From positions 1 to 8,547 of the forward strand of contig JAPLGH010000108.1 of NCBI GenBank assembly GCA_026390285.1: a stretch of 8,547 nt of DNA. Reading direction: 5' to 3'. A program made the position numbers and the translations under genes. How positions within the stretch are numbered: the first letter of the stretch is position 1; each line of letters opens with the position of its first letter. Positions 1-6,875 of this stretch are shown piece after piece. The notes below the pieces were generated by a model. That model saw nothing but the letters and a program-made list of their open reading frames with translations, made no database searches and was not told the DNA's origin. This stretch comes from Caldisericota bacterium (lineage in GTDB: Bacteria; Caldisericota; Caldisericia; Cryosericales; Cryosericaceae).

Positions 1-531
1 GGGGAGATCGATACCCAGGTCTCGAACCTGATCGTTGCCGAAATGCTCTATCTGACGGCCGAAAACGCTACCAAGGACATCTATCTCTATATCAACAGCG
101 TTGGTGGCGAAGTCACTCCTGGCATGGCGATCTATGATACCATGCAGTACATCAACGCTCCGGTCTCCACCATCTGTCTGGGGCAGGCAGCCAGCCTGGC
201 TGCCGTTCTTCTTGCTGCCGGGCGCAAAGGGAAGAGATTCGCACTGCCGAACTCGCGTATCATGATCCATCAGCCGTGGGGTGGAGCTCAGGGTCAGGCG
301 ACGGACATCGAGATTCAGGCCAAGGAAATCCTGCGGATCAAGGAGTCGGTGAGCAACATCCTTGCTTCACACACGGGAAAACCTCTCGACATAGTGCGAA
401 GGGACACAGAGCGAGACTTCTTCATGTCTGCCGTGGAGGCCGTGGAGTATGGCATCGTGGACCAGGTCATCTCAAAGATCGGCGTAGCAGGGGAAGCTGG
501 ACCGTCGGCGAAGAATGCCCAGTCACAATAG
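1..531 (+). CDS. clpP: ATP-dependent Clp protease proteolytic subunit ClpP (5' partial)
   Basis: This is the serine peptidase subunit of the Clp protease. In the family it forms a 14-subunit cytoplasmic chamber that degrades proteins fed in by ClpX or related ATPases. Frame 1 is open from the first base (GEIDTQVSNLIVAEML...), so the real start lies upstream; the ATG at 43 is internal. The visible 176 residues cover most of a family protein of about 195-210. The catalytic triad is intact: Ser in GQAAS (codon 193-195), His in MIHQP (268-270) and Asp in YGIVD (460-462). Two normally conserved spots differ. The NSPGG turn reads NSVGG, and the Ser is followed by LAA rather than the usual MGA. The C-terminal tail (KIGVAGEAGPSAKNAQSQ) is probably disordered. 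The last 17 bases overlap clpX, its usual ATPase partner, which supports the call. The intact triad makes an inactive ClpR-type protein unlikely. Confidence 0.97.
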   Translation, partial: GEIDTQVSNLIVAEMLYLTAENATKDIYLYINSVGGEVTPGMAIYDTMQYINAPVSTICLGQAASLAAVLLAAGRKGKRFALPNSRIMIHQPWGGAQGQATDIEIQAKEILRIKESVSNILASHTGKPLDIVRRDTERDFFMSAVEAVEYGIVDQVISKIGVAGEAGPSAKNAQSQ

Positions 532-1753
532 CGAAGAGCCGACCTGCTCGTTCTGTGGCAAGAAGTCTGGCGAAGTCGGTCTGCTCATCAAGGGACTTGA
601 CGGGTCGTATATCTGCGACGATTGCATTGAGCGTGGCAACCAGCTCATGCAGCGGTCCAGGGACGAGAGTCATGCCATGGATTTCAAGTCGCTGCGCCCC
701 AAAGAGATCTATGCACGCCTGAACGAGTACGTTATTGGTCAGAATGAGGTCAAGAAGGCACTTGCCGTTGGCGCCTACAATCACTACAAACGCTTGAGAG
801 CCAAGAAGGATTCCAAGGTGGAGATCGAGAAGTCCAACATCCTGCTCGCAGGGCCCACTGGGGTTGGCAAGACCTATCTTGCAAGGACTCTTGCTCGCAT
901 TCTTGATGTTCCGTTTACCATGGCCGATGCGACGACACTCACTGAAGCCGGGTACGTTGGCGAGGATGTGGAGAACGTCCTTCTTGGACTTCTCCAGGCT
1001 ACGAATTTCGACGTTGCCCGGGCAGAATGTGGCATCGTCTATATCGACGAGATCGACAAGATCGGCCGGAAGTCCGAGAACCCCTCAATCACGCGTGACG
1101 TCAGTGGCGAGGGAGTCCAGCAGGCATTGCTCAAGATTGTGGAAGGGACCATTGCTAATGTCCCTCCTCAAGGTGGACGCAAGCATCCTCTGCAGGAGTA
1201 CATCAAGTTCAACACCCGGGACGTTCTCTTCATTGCGGGTGGAACATTTGACGGATTGGACAGTATCAGGAGACTCCGGGCAACTCCGAGGGAGGTTGGG
1301 TTCGTTCATGAGCTCGCTGACCACGAAGGCAAGAAGCTGCTCAGCGCCGACTTCGTCAAGTTCGGCATGCTGCCCGAGCTGGTAGGAAGATTTCCCCTGA
1401 GGCTCGAGTTGGAAGAACTCTCAGTAGGCGATCTGAAGCGGATTCTGGTCGAGCCGAGGAATTCGATCGTCCAGCAGTATCAGGAGCTCTTTGCCATGGA
1501 CGGGGTCAGCTTGGCGTTCACGGAATCCGCGCTGGAACGCATAGCCGAAAAAGCGAAAGACATGGGCATGGGAGCCCGTGGTTTGAAGTCCGTCGTCGAC
1601 CAACCCATGGTGGACCTGATGTTCGAATTGCCGTCCTTCAAGGGAATCACTGAGGTAGCTGTGGGAGACGAATTTTTCTCAGCGAGCCACGAGGTCGTCG
1701 CGACGAAAACCGACGGGACAACCGAGCGCATTCCCTTACTGGAATCCGCTTGA
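515..1753 (+). CDS. clpX: ATP-dependent Clp protease ATP-binding subunit ClpX
   Basis: This AAA+ unfoldase recognises tagged substrates, unfolds them and threads them into ClpP. The 412 residues are close to the usual 410-425. The N-terminal zinc-binding domain has Cys11, Cys14, Cys34 and Cys37. The AAA+ module shows Walker A GPTGVGKT (113-120), the GYVG pore loop (146-149), Walker B ending in Asp178-Glu179, the RKH loop (222-224) and a sensor-2 GAR with Arg355. The ClpP-docking loop is VGFV (VGF at 261-263) instead of the commoner IGFG. The ATG at 515 is the only ATG, GTG or TTG in this frame between an upstream stop and the first zinc ligand, so the start is well determined. It lies inside the end of clpP (17-base overlap) with only a weak purine stretch before it, so translation is probably coupled to clpP. 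Lon follows after 18 bases. Confidence 0.98.
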   Translation: MPSHNSEEPTCSFCGKKSGEVGLLIKGLDGSYICDDCIERGNQLMQRSRDESHAMDFKSLRPKEIYARLNEYVIGQNEVKKALAVGAYNHYKRLRAKKDSKVEIEKSNILLAGPTGVGKTYLARTLARILDVPFTMADATTLTEAGYVGEDVENVLLGLLQATNFDVARAECGIVYIDEIDKIGRKSENPSITRDVSGEGVQQALLKIVEGTIANVPPQGGRKHPLQEYIKFNTRDVLFIAGGTFDGLDSIRRLRATPREVGFVHELADHEGKKLLSADFVKFGMLPELVGRFPLRLELEELSVGDLKRILVEPRNSIVQQYQELFAMDGVSLAFTESALERIAEKAKDMGMGARGLKSVVDQPMVDLMFELPSFKGITEVAVGDEFFSASHEVVATKTDGTTERIPLLESA

Positions 1754-1754
1754 T

Positions 1755-1761
1755 AGGAGAG
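1755..1761 (+). promoter_or_regulatory. Ribosome binding site of lon
   Basis: AGGAGAG lies directly after the clpX stop codon and 10 bases before the lon ATG at 1772. It is a good Shine-Dalgarno match and fixes the lon start. The 18-base clpX-lon gap has no room for a promoter or a CIRCE-type heat-shock operator, so lon is probably read from the clp transcript or from a promoter inside clpX. Confidence 0.8.
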
Positions 1762-1771
1762 AACACCATTA

Positions 1772-4132
1772 ATGACTGAACGTGACTGGGACCTGTCAGA
1801 AGCGCCACTGATTCCCCTGCGGAACGTGGTCGTTTTTCCATATCATGTCCTGCCTCTCTTTGTGGGCAGGCCAAAATCGTTGAAGAGCATCGAGTCTGCA
1901 CTAGCGACCAACCGCAAGATCGTGCTTGTGTGCCAGAAGGACGAATCGAACGAAGATCCTGGGCTTGCCGATCTCTATGACATCGGTGTCGGTGCGGAGA
2001 TATTGCAGCTTCTCAAGCTGCCTGATGGGAGTGATCGCGTCCTGGTGGAGGGTGTCCGCAGAGTCCGCGTGACGAACGTGCGCAGCGACGACGAATTGCT
2101 TGTCGCCAGCGTGGAGCCACTGCCTGCAGACGAGAAGACGTCGACGGAGCGTCAGGCTCTCATGCGTGTTGTTCTGGACCAGTTTTCACAGTATGTCGAA
2201 CTGTCCAAGAAACTGCCATCGGAGTCGGTGAACAATGTCTCGGGGGTTACCGAGCCGGACAGGTTTGCCGACCTTATTGCAGGCAGCCTTTTGCTCGGCG
2301 CTGAAGACCGGCAGACACTGCTCGCCACACTAGATGCAGCGGAACGGCTGCACCGCATCGCTGAGCTTCTCGCCAAGGAGATCTATGTGCTGGAGCTCGC
2401 ACGGAAGATCGAAAGTGATGTAAAAGCGAAGATCGACCAGTCACAGCGCGAGTACTATCTCCGCGAACAGGTCAGAGCAATCGACAAGGAACTTGGTGAA
2501 GAGGGCGAGGAGGCCGGCGAGGTCGGTGAGTATCGGCAGAAACTCGAGAAGATTCATATGCCCGCCTACGTCCATGACAAGATCGATGAAGAATTGGGCA
2601 GGCTTGCCAAAACGCCTGCCATGAGTCCAGAAAGTTCTGTTATCAGGACCTACCTGGACTGGCTTGTCGGTCTTCCATGGGATATCAGGACTGCCGACAA
2701 GATCGACCTGAAGCGTGCTCGCAAGGTCCTCGACAAGGATCACTATGGGCTTGAAGAGATCAAGGACCGGATACTTGAGTATCTTGCTGTGCGCAAACTC
2801 TCGGACAAGGCCAAGGGTCCGATTCTGTGTTTTGTCGGTCCGCCCGGCGTGGGCAAGACGTCGCTGGGCAAGTCCATTGCGGAGACGCTCGACAGAAAGT
2901 TCGTCCATGTCTCCCTCGGCGGCATTCGGGACGAGGCGGAAGTGCGCGGACATCGGAGAACCTATGTTGGAGCCATGCCAGGGCGCATTATTCAGGGGAT
3001 CAAGCAGGCAGGCACTAAGAATCCAGTATTCCTTCTGGATGAGATCGACAAGGTTGGAGCGGACTTCCGTGGCGACCCGACGGCTGCTCTGCTCGAGGCG
3101 CTCGATCCAGAACAGAACACGCAGTTCAGCGATCACTACATCGAGATCCCGTTCGACCTTTCCGAGGTCCTCTTTCTTACGACGGCGAATGTGTCAGACA
3201 CGATTCCATCTGCCCTCCTCGACCGCATGGAGGTCATTTCTCTGCCTGGATACACAGACGAGGAGAAACAGCAGATAGCCCGCCATTTTCTTCTTCCCAA
3301 GGCAATGCATCAGCATGGACTGAAGCCTGAAGATCTTGTCATCGATGACGGTGCAGTATTGGCCATTATCCAGCAGTACACGCGGGAAGCAGGAGTACGG
3401 GGACTTGAGCGGTCGCTGGTCAGGATATGTCGCAAGGTAGCCAGAGCAGAAGTCGAGCAGAAGAAACTGTTCAAGGGCGTCACCGTGAACGCGGATAACC
3501 TCGCAGGCTACCTGGACCTTGCCCCCTATTCCTATACAAGTCTTATCAAGGAAGCGCGGGTAGGAGTTGCATGTGGTCTTGTTGTGACTCAGTACGGTGG
3601 TGACACTGTCTATGTCGAGTCCACGCGCATGGACGGCAAAGGGAATCTTCAACTCACGGGCCAACTCGGCGACGTGATGAAGGAGTCAGCTCAGGCTGCG
3701 CTTAGCTATATCCGTACGCATGCCGTCGACATTGGACTGGATCCCCATTTCATTGAGAAGACGGATCTGCACGTGCATGTTCCAGAAGGCGCGGTTCCGA
3801 AGGAAGGGCCGTCTGCTGGGGTCACAATGGCAACAGCCATGGTTTCAGCTCTCACGGGCAGAAAGGTGCGTTCGGACATAGCGATGACTGGTGAGATCAC
3901 ACTTCGCGGACAGGTGTTGCCCGTCGGTGGCATCAAAGCAAAGGTGCTCGGCGCCTACCGTGCTGGGATCAGGAAGTTGATCCTTCCGGAGGAGAACCGT
4001 CGCGATACGAGCAAGATCTCGCCCGAGATAAGCAAGAAGCTCGAGTTCACCTTTGTCAACGACATTGCCCAGGTATTTGAGAAAGCCCTTATGCCGGTGG
4101 AGCCAGCAAGCGTTTCCAGGGGCCGGCGCTAA
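1772..4132 (+). CDS. lon: ATP-dependent protease Lon (LonA type)
   Basis: Lon is a homo-oligomeric cytoplasmic AAA+ protease that degrades misfolded and short-lived regulatory proteins. The 786 residues match the usual LonA size of about 770-810. The N-terminal substrate-binding domain starts with the family signature PLIPLRNVVVFP. A helical, charge-rich segment follows at roughly residues 210-300. The ATPase domain has Walker A GPPGVGKT (356-363), Walker B ending in Asp423-Glu424 and the GGIRDEAEVRGHRRTYVG signature. The C-terminal S16 peptidase domain has the catalytic Ser681 in GPSAG and Lys724 in GGIKAK, 43 residues apart as in other LonA enzymes. The cytosolic soluble form, with no membrane segment, distinguishes it from LonB. 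Placement after clpX gives a proteolysis cluster like that of many Gram-positive bacteria. All motifs are complete, with no sign of truncation or frameshift. Confidence 0.98.
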   Translation: MTERDWDLSEAPLIPLRNVVVFPYHVLPLFVGRPKSLKSIESALATNRKIVLVCQKDESNEDPGLADLYDIGVGAEILQLLKLPDGSDRVLVEGVRRVRVTNVRSDDELLVASVEPLPADEKTSTERQALMRVVLDQFSQYVELSKKLPSESVNNVSGVTEPDRFADLIAGSLLLGAEDRQTLLATLDAAERLHRIAELLAKEIYVLELARKIESDVKAKIDQSQREYYLREQVRAIDKELGEEGEEAGEVGEYRQKLEKIHMPAYVHDKIDEELGRLAKTPAMSPESSVIRTYLDWLVGLPWDIRTADKIDLKRARKVLDKDHYGLEEIKDRILEYLAVRKLSDKAKGPILCFVGPPGVGKTSLGKSIAETLDRKFVHVSLGGIRDEAEVRGHRRTYVGAMPGRIIQGIKQAGTKNPVFLLDEIDKVGADFRGDPTAALLEALDPEQNTQFSDHYIEIPFDLSEVLFLTTANVSDTIPSALLDRMEVISLPGYTDEEKQQIARHFLLPKAMHQHGLKPEDLVIDDGAVLAIIQQYTREAGVRGLERSLVRICRKVARAEVEQKKLFKGVTVNADNLAGYLDLAPYSYTSLIKEARVGVACGLVVTQYGGDTVYVESTRMDGKGNLQLTGQLGDVMKESAQAALSYIRTHAVDIGLDPHFIEKTDLHVHVPEGAVPKEGPSAGVTMATAMVSALTGRKVRSDIAMTGEITLRGQVLPVGGIKAKVLGAYRAGIRKLILPEENRRDTSKISPEISKKLEFTFVNDIAQVFEKALMPVEPASVSRGRR

Positions 4133-4137
4133 GGGAG
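4133..4137 (+). promoter_or_regulatory. Ribosome binding site of the rodZ-like gene
   Basis: GGGAG (within GGGAGAGAAG) lies directly after the lon stop and 5 bases before the ATG at 4143. It decides the start. An in-frame ATG at 4053 lies deep inside lon and would add 30 residues that do not resemble a RodZ N-terminus. Confidence 0.75.
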
Positions 4138-4142
4138 AGAAG

Positions 4143-4919
4143 ATGGATCGCCAAGAGGCCGGAACAGCTCTTCGGGACAAGCGAACGTCACTTGGAATGT
4201 CACTTGAGGACGTTGCCCGTGCGACTCTGCTGCGTAAGTCCGTGCTTCAATCGCTAGAAGCGGGCGGTCCACCAGAACCCGATGGGTTCTTCAAGTCATA
4301 TGCGCGACGCTACGCTGAATACGTCGGGTTGAACGGTGACGACGTTGTTGCTGCCCTTGCAGGTTCGACGCGTGCCATGGCCGCAGACTCTGACGCGGCA
4401 CCTGTACAACCCGCGAAGCTTGGTCATTCTGCGACGACTGTTCCAGCATATAGAAAGAAGCGGAGCCTTGCTTCGGCTGTTCTGATCGTTGCAGTAGCTA
4501 TAGTGACTGCCGTGGTGCTGCTTTCAAAGACGTGGCCGGGGACGCCGGTCGTGCCGGGTGGGCAGGACGAGCCGTTGAATACGCCTTCGGTGCCTTCGAA
4601 TACACAGGTTCCCTCCCTGCCTGTAACACCTTCGGCGCCAGATACGACGACGGTCTCGCCGACCGACGGAGAAACAACGCTCAGTTTCGCGCCGACGACT
4701 CAGCGTGCATGGCTAGAGATTACGGTGGACGGGAGCGTCGTCTTTTCTGGAGTCCTGCGTCCGGGAGACAGCACACAGGTTTCAGGGACCCATGTTGTGG
4801 TCGACTTTGGCAATGCCATGTATACAAGAGTGACGATAAACGGTGTCGATCAGGGAGTCGCTTCTCCGGACAAGACAGTGATGACACTCGAGTATGGTTC
4901 GCCAGCGCATGCACCGTAG
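4143..4919 (+). CDS. rodZ: RodZ-like helix-turn-helix membrane protein
   Basis: The 258-residue protein has RodZ architecture. An N-terminal Xre-like helix-turn-helix domain (about residues 5-72) contains RDKRTSLGMSLEDVARAT and the aromatic FFKSYARRYAEYVGL segment, which corresponds to the MreB-contacting helix in known RodZ proteins. A basic stretch (YRKKR, 103-107) precedes one membrane helix (about 108-127). A Pro/Thr/Ser-rich linker runs from about 132 to 187. A C-terminal beta domain of the DUF4115 type follows (about 189-250), with AWLEITVDG, FGNAMYTRVTINGV and similar hallmarks. In studied bacteria RodZ links MreB filaments to the membrane and supports elongated cell shape; this role is inferred here. 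Related genes (ymfM in Bacillus) lie near pgsA, cinA and recA. The start is set by the GGGAG Shine-Dalgarno sequence 10 bases after lon. The 3' end overlaps rimO. The HTH domain alone might suggest a transcription factor, but the full layout favours RodZ. Confidence 0.86.
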   Translation: MDRQEAGTALRDKRTSLGMSLEDVARATLLRKSVLQSLEAGGPPEPDGFFKSYARRYAEYVGLNGDDVVAALAGSTRAMAADSDAAPVQPAKLGHSATTVPAYRKKRSLASAVLIVAVAIVTAVVLLSKTWPGTPVVPGGQDEPLNTPSVPSNTQVPSLPVTPSAPDTTTVSPTDGETTLSFAPTTQRAWLEITVDGSVVFSGVLRPGDSTQVSGTHVVVDFGNAMYTRVTINGVDQGVASPDKTVMTLEYGSPAHAP

Positions 4920-6264
4920 GCCCCGAGTCTGCATTGTCAGCCTCGGATGTGCAAAGAACCTGGCTGACAGTGAGGCAATGCTTGGGCAGATCGTGGCGGC
5001 AGAACGAACCGCTGTCGTGTGTACCGAGCCCCAGGACGCTGATGTTGTTGTTGTCAACACGTGCGGGTTTCTGAAGGCGGCCCGCAATGAAGCGGACGAA
5101 ACGCTGGATGCAGTCGAGCGCCTGCGCGCTGAAGGGCATGTTGCACGAATCGTGGCTGTCGGGTGCTATCCACAGTTGTGGAGGGAACAAATCCTTAGGC
5201 GACATCCGGGTTTGTACGACATCATGGGCGTGGGTGCGATGTATCAGACAGCATTCTGGAAGAGCCTGCTGAAGCAGCCTCCGCCTTCAAGGATCGAGCA
5301 GCCTGTCGACCCGGATACCATGAGGGCATTCGAAGCACCACGTCTTCTGAGCGGGAGTGGCTCCTATGCCTACCTCAAGATAGCGGACGGGTGTTCCCAG
5401 CGGTGTACCTACTGCACCATACCCCAGATCAAGGGTCCTGTCGTCAGTCGCTCCGAAGATACGATTCTACATGAGGCGGAACAGCTGGTACAGGCCGGCG
5501 CGACCGAAATCATCCTGGTTTCGCAAAACACGAGTGCCTATGGCGTGGATCTGACGCCTGAGCATCGTCCGCAGCTGGCAGCTCTACTTCGCGAAATGGA
5601 CCAGCTACCGGACATGAGGATTCTGCGAGTGTTGTACCTTTATCCTACATTAGTGAGTGAGGGACTCCTCGAGGTGATCGGCGGTTCCAGCCACATCGCC
5701 CACTACGTCGATATTCCTTTGCAGCACACGGATCCAGGGATTCTGAAGGCTATGGGACGTCCTTGGGCAGCTGGATCGGCAGCCCGCGTGGTCGCCCGCG
5801 TTCGACGGATCATCCCGGATGCGGCCATTCGAAGCACATTCATTGTTGGATTTCCGGGAGAGACCGAAGAGCAGTTCAGGCGTCTGCTCGATGATCTCCG
5901 CACGCTTCGACTGGATCATGCGTCGGCATTTGCCTACTCGAGAGAAGCTTTGGCTGTTTCTTCGCGGTTCTCGAATCAGGTGCATGGATCAACGAAGGGG
6001 CGCCGCCTGCGGGAGTTCATGGAGGTCCAACAGGAGATTTCCGCTTCTGTCAACGAGGTTCGATACCTGGGCAAAGACATCGAAGTCATCGTCGATGGTA
6101 CAACTCAGTCAACGGTTTATGGCAGGACTCTGCTCGATGCGCCCGATGTCGACAACGCCGTCGCAATACGAACCGGTCACAGGGCAAGGCTCGCGCCAGG
6201 CGATATATGCAGGGCGCACATCACGGCCGTGGGCCCGTACGACCTTAACGGCATCCTCGCGTGA
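4894..6264 (+). CDS. rimO: Ribosomal protein S12 methylthiotransferase RimO
   Basis: RimO is a radical-SAM enzyme that adds a methylthio group to a conserved aspartate of ribosomal protein S12. The 456 residues have the three family domains. The N-terminal UPF0004 domain has three cluster cysteines: Cys19 in SLGCAKN, Cys57 in VNTCGF and Cys91 in VGCYPQ. The radical-SAM core has CxxxCxxC at Cys167, Cys171 and Cys174 inside YAYLKIADGCSQRCTYC. A C-terminal TRAM domain ends with VYGRTLLDAPDVDN and GPYDLNGIL. SLGCAKN, IPQIKGP and the TRAM wording point to RimO rather than the tRNA enzyme MiaB. The start is uncertain: the ATG at 4894 overlaps rodZ by 26 bases, and an in-frame ATG at 4909 overlaps by 11 and gives a more typical short N-terminus. 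Neither has a clear Shine-Dalgarno sequence, so coupling to rodZ is likely. The stop overlaps the thpR start. Confidence 0.96.
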   Translation: MVRQRMHRRPRVCIVSLGCAKNLADSEAMLGQIVAAERTAVVCTEPQDADVVVVNTCGFLKAARNEADETLDAVERLRAEGHVARIVAVGCYPQLWREQILRRHPGLYDIMGVGAMYQTAFWKSLLKQPPPSRIEQPVDPDTMRAFEAPRLLSGSGSYAYLKIADGCSQRCTYCTIPQIKGPVVSRSEDTILHEAEQLVQAGATEIILVSQNTSAYGVDLTPEHRPQLAALLREMDQLPDMRILRVLYLYPTLVSEGLLEVIGGSSHIAHYVDIPLQHTDPGILKAMGRPWAAGSAARVVARVRRIIPDAAIRSTFIVGFPGETEEQFRRLLDDLRTLRLDHASAFAYSREALAVSSRFSNQVHGSTKGRRLREFMEVQQEISASVNEVRYLGKDIEVIVDGTTQSTVYGRTLLDAPDVDNAVAIRTGHRARLAPGDICRAHITAVGPYDLNGILA

Positions 6265-6824
6265 GAGCGTTTGTCGCAATCCCTCTTCCGGGCGACTTCT
6301 CTGGGTGGCTGCAGGACAACAGGACGAGCTTTGCTTCGATAGTTTCGAGGCTCAGGCTGGTTCCGGTTGCCTCCTGCCACATTACCTTGCGGTTCCTCGG
6401 AGAGCTTCCAGATGAGCAGGTCGATGACGCAATAGGGCGTCTTTCCAGGTCGCTGTCGGCGGTGCCAGGGACCAGGGTCGCGCTGGACAGGTTCGGCGTG
6501 TTTCATAGAGACGGGCGCCCCACAATCCTGTGGGTTGGGGCAAGCGTTGTCTCCCAGGCTCTTATTGATCTGGCGGCAACAACTGATCTCTCCTTGTCCG
6601 GACTGGGCACCAACAATCAAACAGAGCGTTTCGCGCTGCACGTGACGCTGGGTCGCTTCGTGTCCGGTACACGTGATGACGAGGTCGCAGCCTTTGAAGC
6701 AGGGAGTCCGGAACCATATGTCGTTCCTGTCACGGACGTTGTTCTGTATGAGAGTAGCATGGGGCAGGGTCGCCCAGTGTACATTGCCCGCGCCTCGGTG
6801 AGGCTTGCGCCATTTGCCGAATAG
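6261..6824 (+). CDS. thpR: RNA 2',3'-cyclic phosphodiesterase (ThpR/LigT, 2H family)
   Basis: The 187-residue protein belongs to the 2H phosphoesterase superfamily. It carries two HxT motifs, His40-Ile-Thr42 (CHITLRFLGEL) and His127-Val-Thr129 (LHVTLGR), and starts with the typical MRAFVAIPLP strand. Family members open 2',3'-cyclic phosphates on RNA and were first described as 2'-5' RNA ligases; the in vivo substrate here is unknown. The length matches the family (about 175-195). It begins with GTG whose last two bases belong to the rimO stop (overlapping GTGA, 6261-6264). No Shine-Dalgarno sequence is visible, so translation is probably coupled to rimO. RecA follows after 51 bases. From memory, ligT genes also precede recA in Deinococcus-type cinA-ligT-recA operons. 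The second motif lacks the proline often found before the histidine (FALHVTL rather than PHVTL), a mild variation. Confidence 0.92.
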   Translation: MRAFVAIPLPGDFSGWLQDNRTSFASIVSRLRLVPVASCHITLRFLGELPDEQVDDAIGRLSRSLSAVPGTRVALDRFGVFHRDGRPTILWVGASVVSQALIDLAATTDLSLSGLGTNNQTERFALHVTLGRFVSGTRDDEVAAFEAGSPEPYVVPVTDVVLYESSMGQGRPVYIARASVRLAPFAE

Positions 6825-6841
6825 GGAGACCGAATTATACT
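6814..6841 (+). promoter_or_regulatory. Candidate sigma-70-type promoter for recA
   Basis: TTGCCG (6814-6819, four of six matches to TTGACA) and TATACT (6836-6841, five of six matches to TATAAT) are separated by 16 bases. They would start transcription around 6848, before the recA Shine-Dalgarno sequence. The -35 element lies in the last codons of thpR. I see no clear LexA site of either the GAAC-N4-GTTC or the CTGT-N8-ACAG type nearby. The prediction rests on consensus matching only. Confidence 0.45.
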
Positions 6842-6866
6842 GAGACGTAATGCTTACACCAAACGT

Positions 6867-6871
6867 GGAGG
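6867..6871 (+). promoter_or_regulatory. Ribosome binding site of recA
   Basis: GGAGG is a perfect Shine-Dalgarno core, only 4 bases before the ATG at 6876, which is slightly short. The next in-frame ATG at 6891 would be 19 bases away, too far for this site, so 6876 is preferred. Confidence 0.75.
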
Positions 6872-6875
6872 CTGT

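Noticed and set aside
1754..1771. Possible heat-shock operator or promoter before lon
   Set aside because: The 18-base gap contains only the Shine-Dalgarno site, with no CIRCE-like repeat and no room for a promoter.
1049..3052. Near-repeat GA(T/C)GAGATCGACAAG in clpX and lon
   Set aside because: It is the shared Walker B motif of two AAA+ proteins, not a DNA repeat.
2441..3136. 231-codon open frame on the minus strand inside lon
   Set aside because: It lies entirely antisense to the conserved Lon ATPase domain, has no recognisable motif and is explained by codon bias of the + strand gene.
4053..4142. Longer N-terminus for the rodZ-like gene starting at 4053
   Set aside because: It would overlap lon by 80 bases and add residues unlike any RodZ. 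The GGGAG site before 4143 fits the shorter form.
5819..6415. 198-codon + strand open frame across rimO and thpR
   Set aside because: It is out of frame with two well-supported genes, rich in Arg and Ser as shadow frames are, and has no motif.
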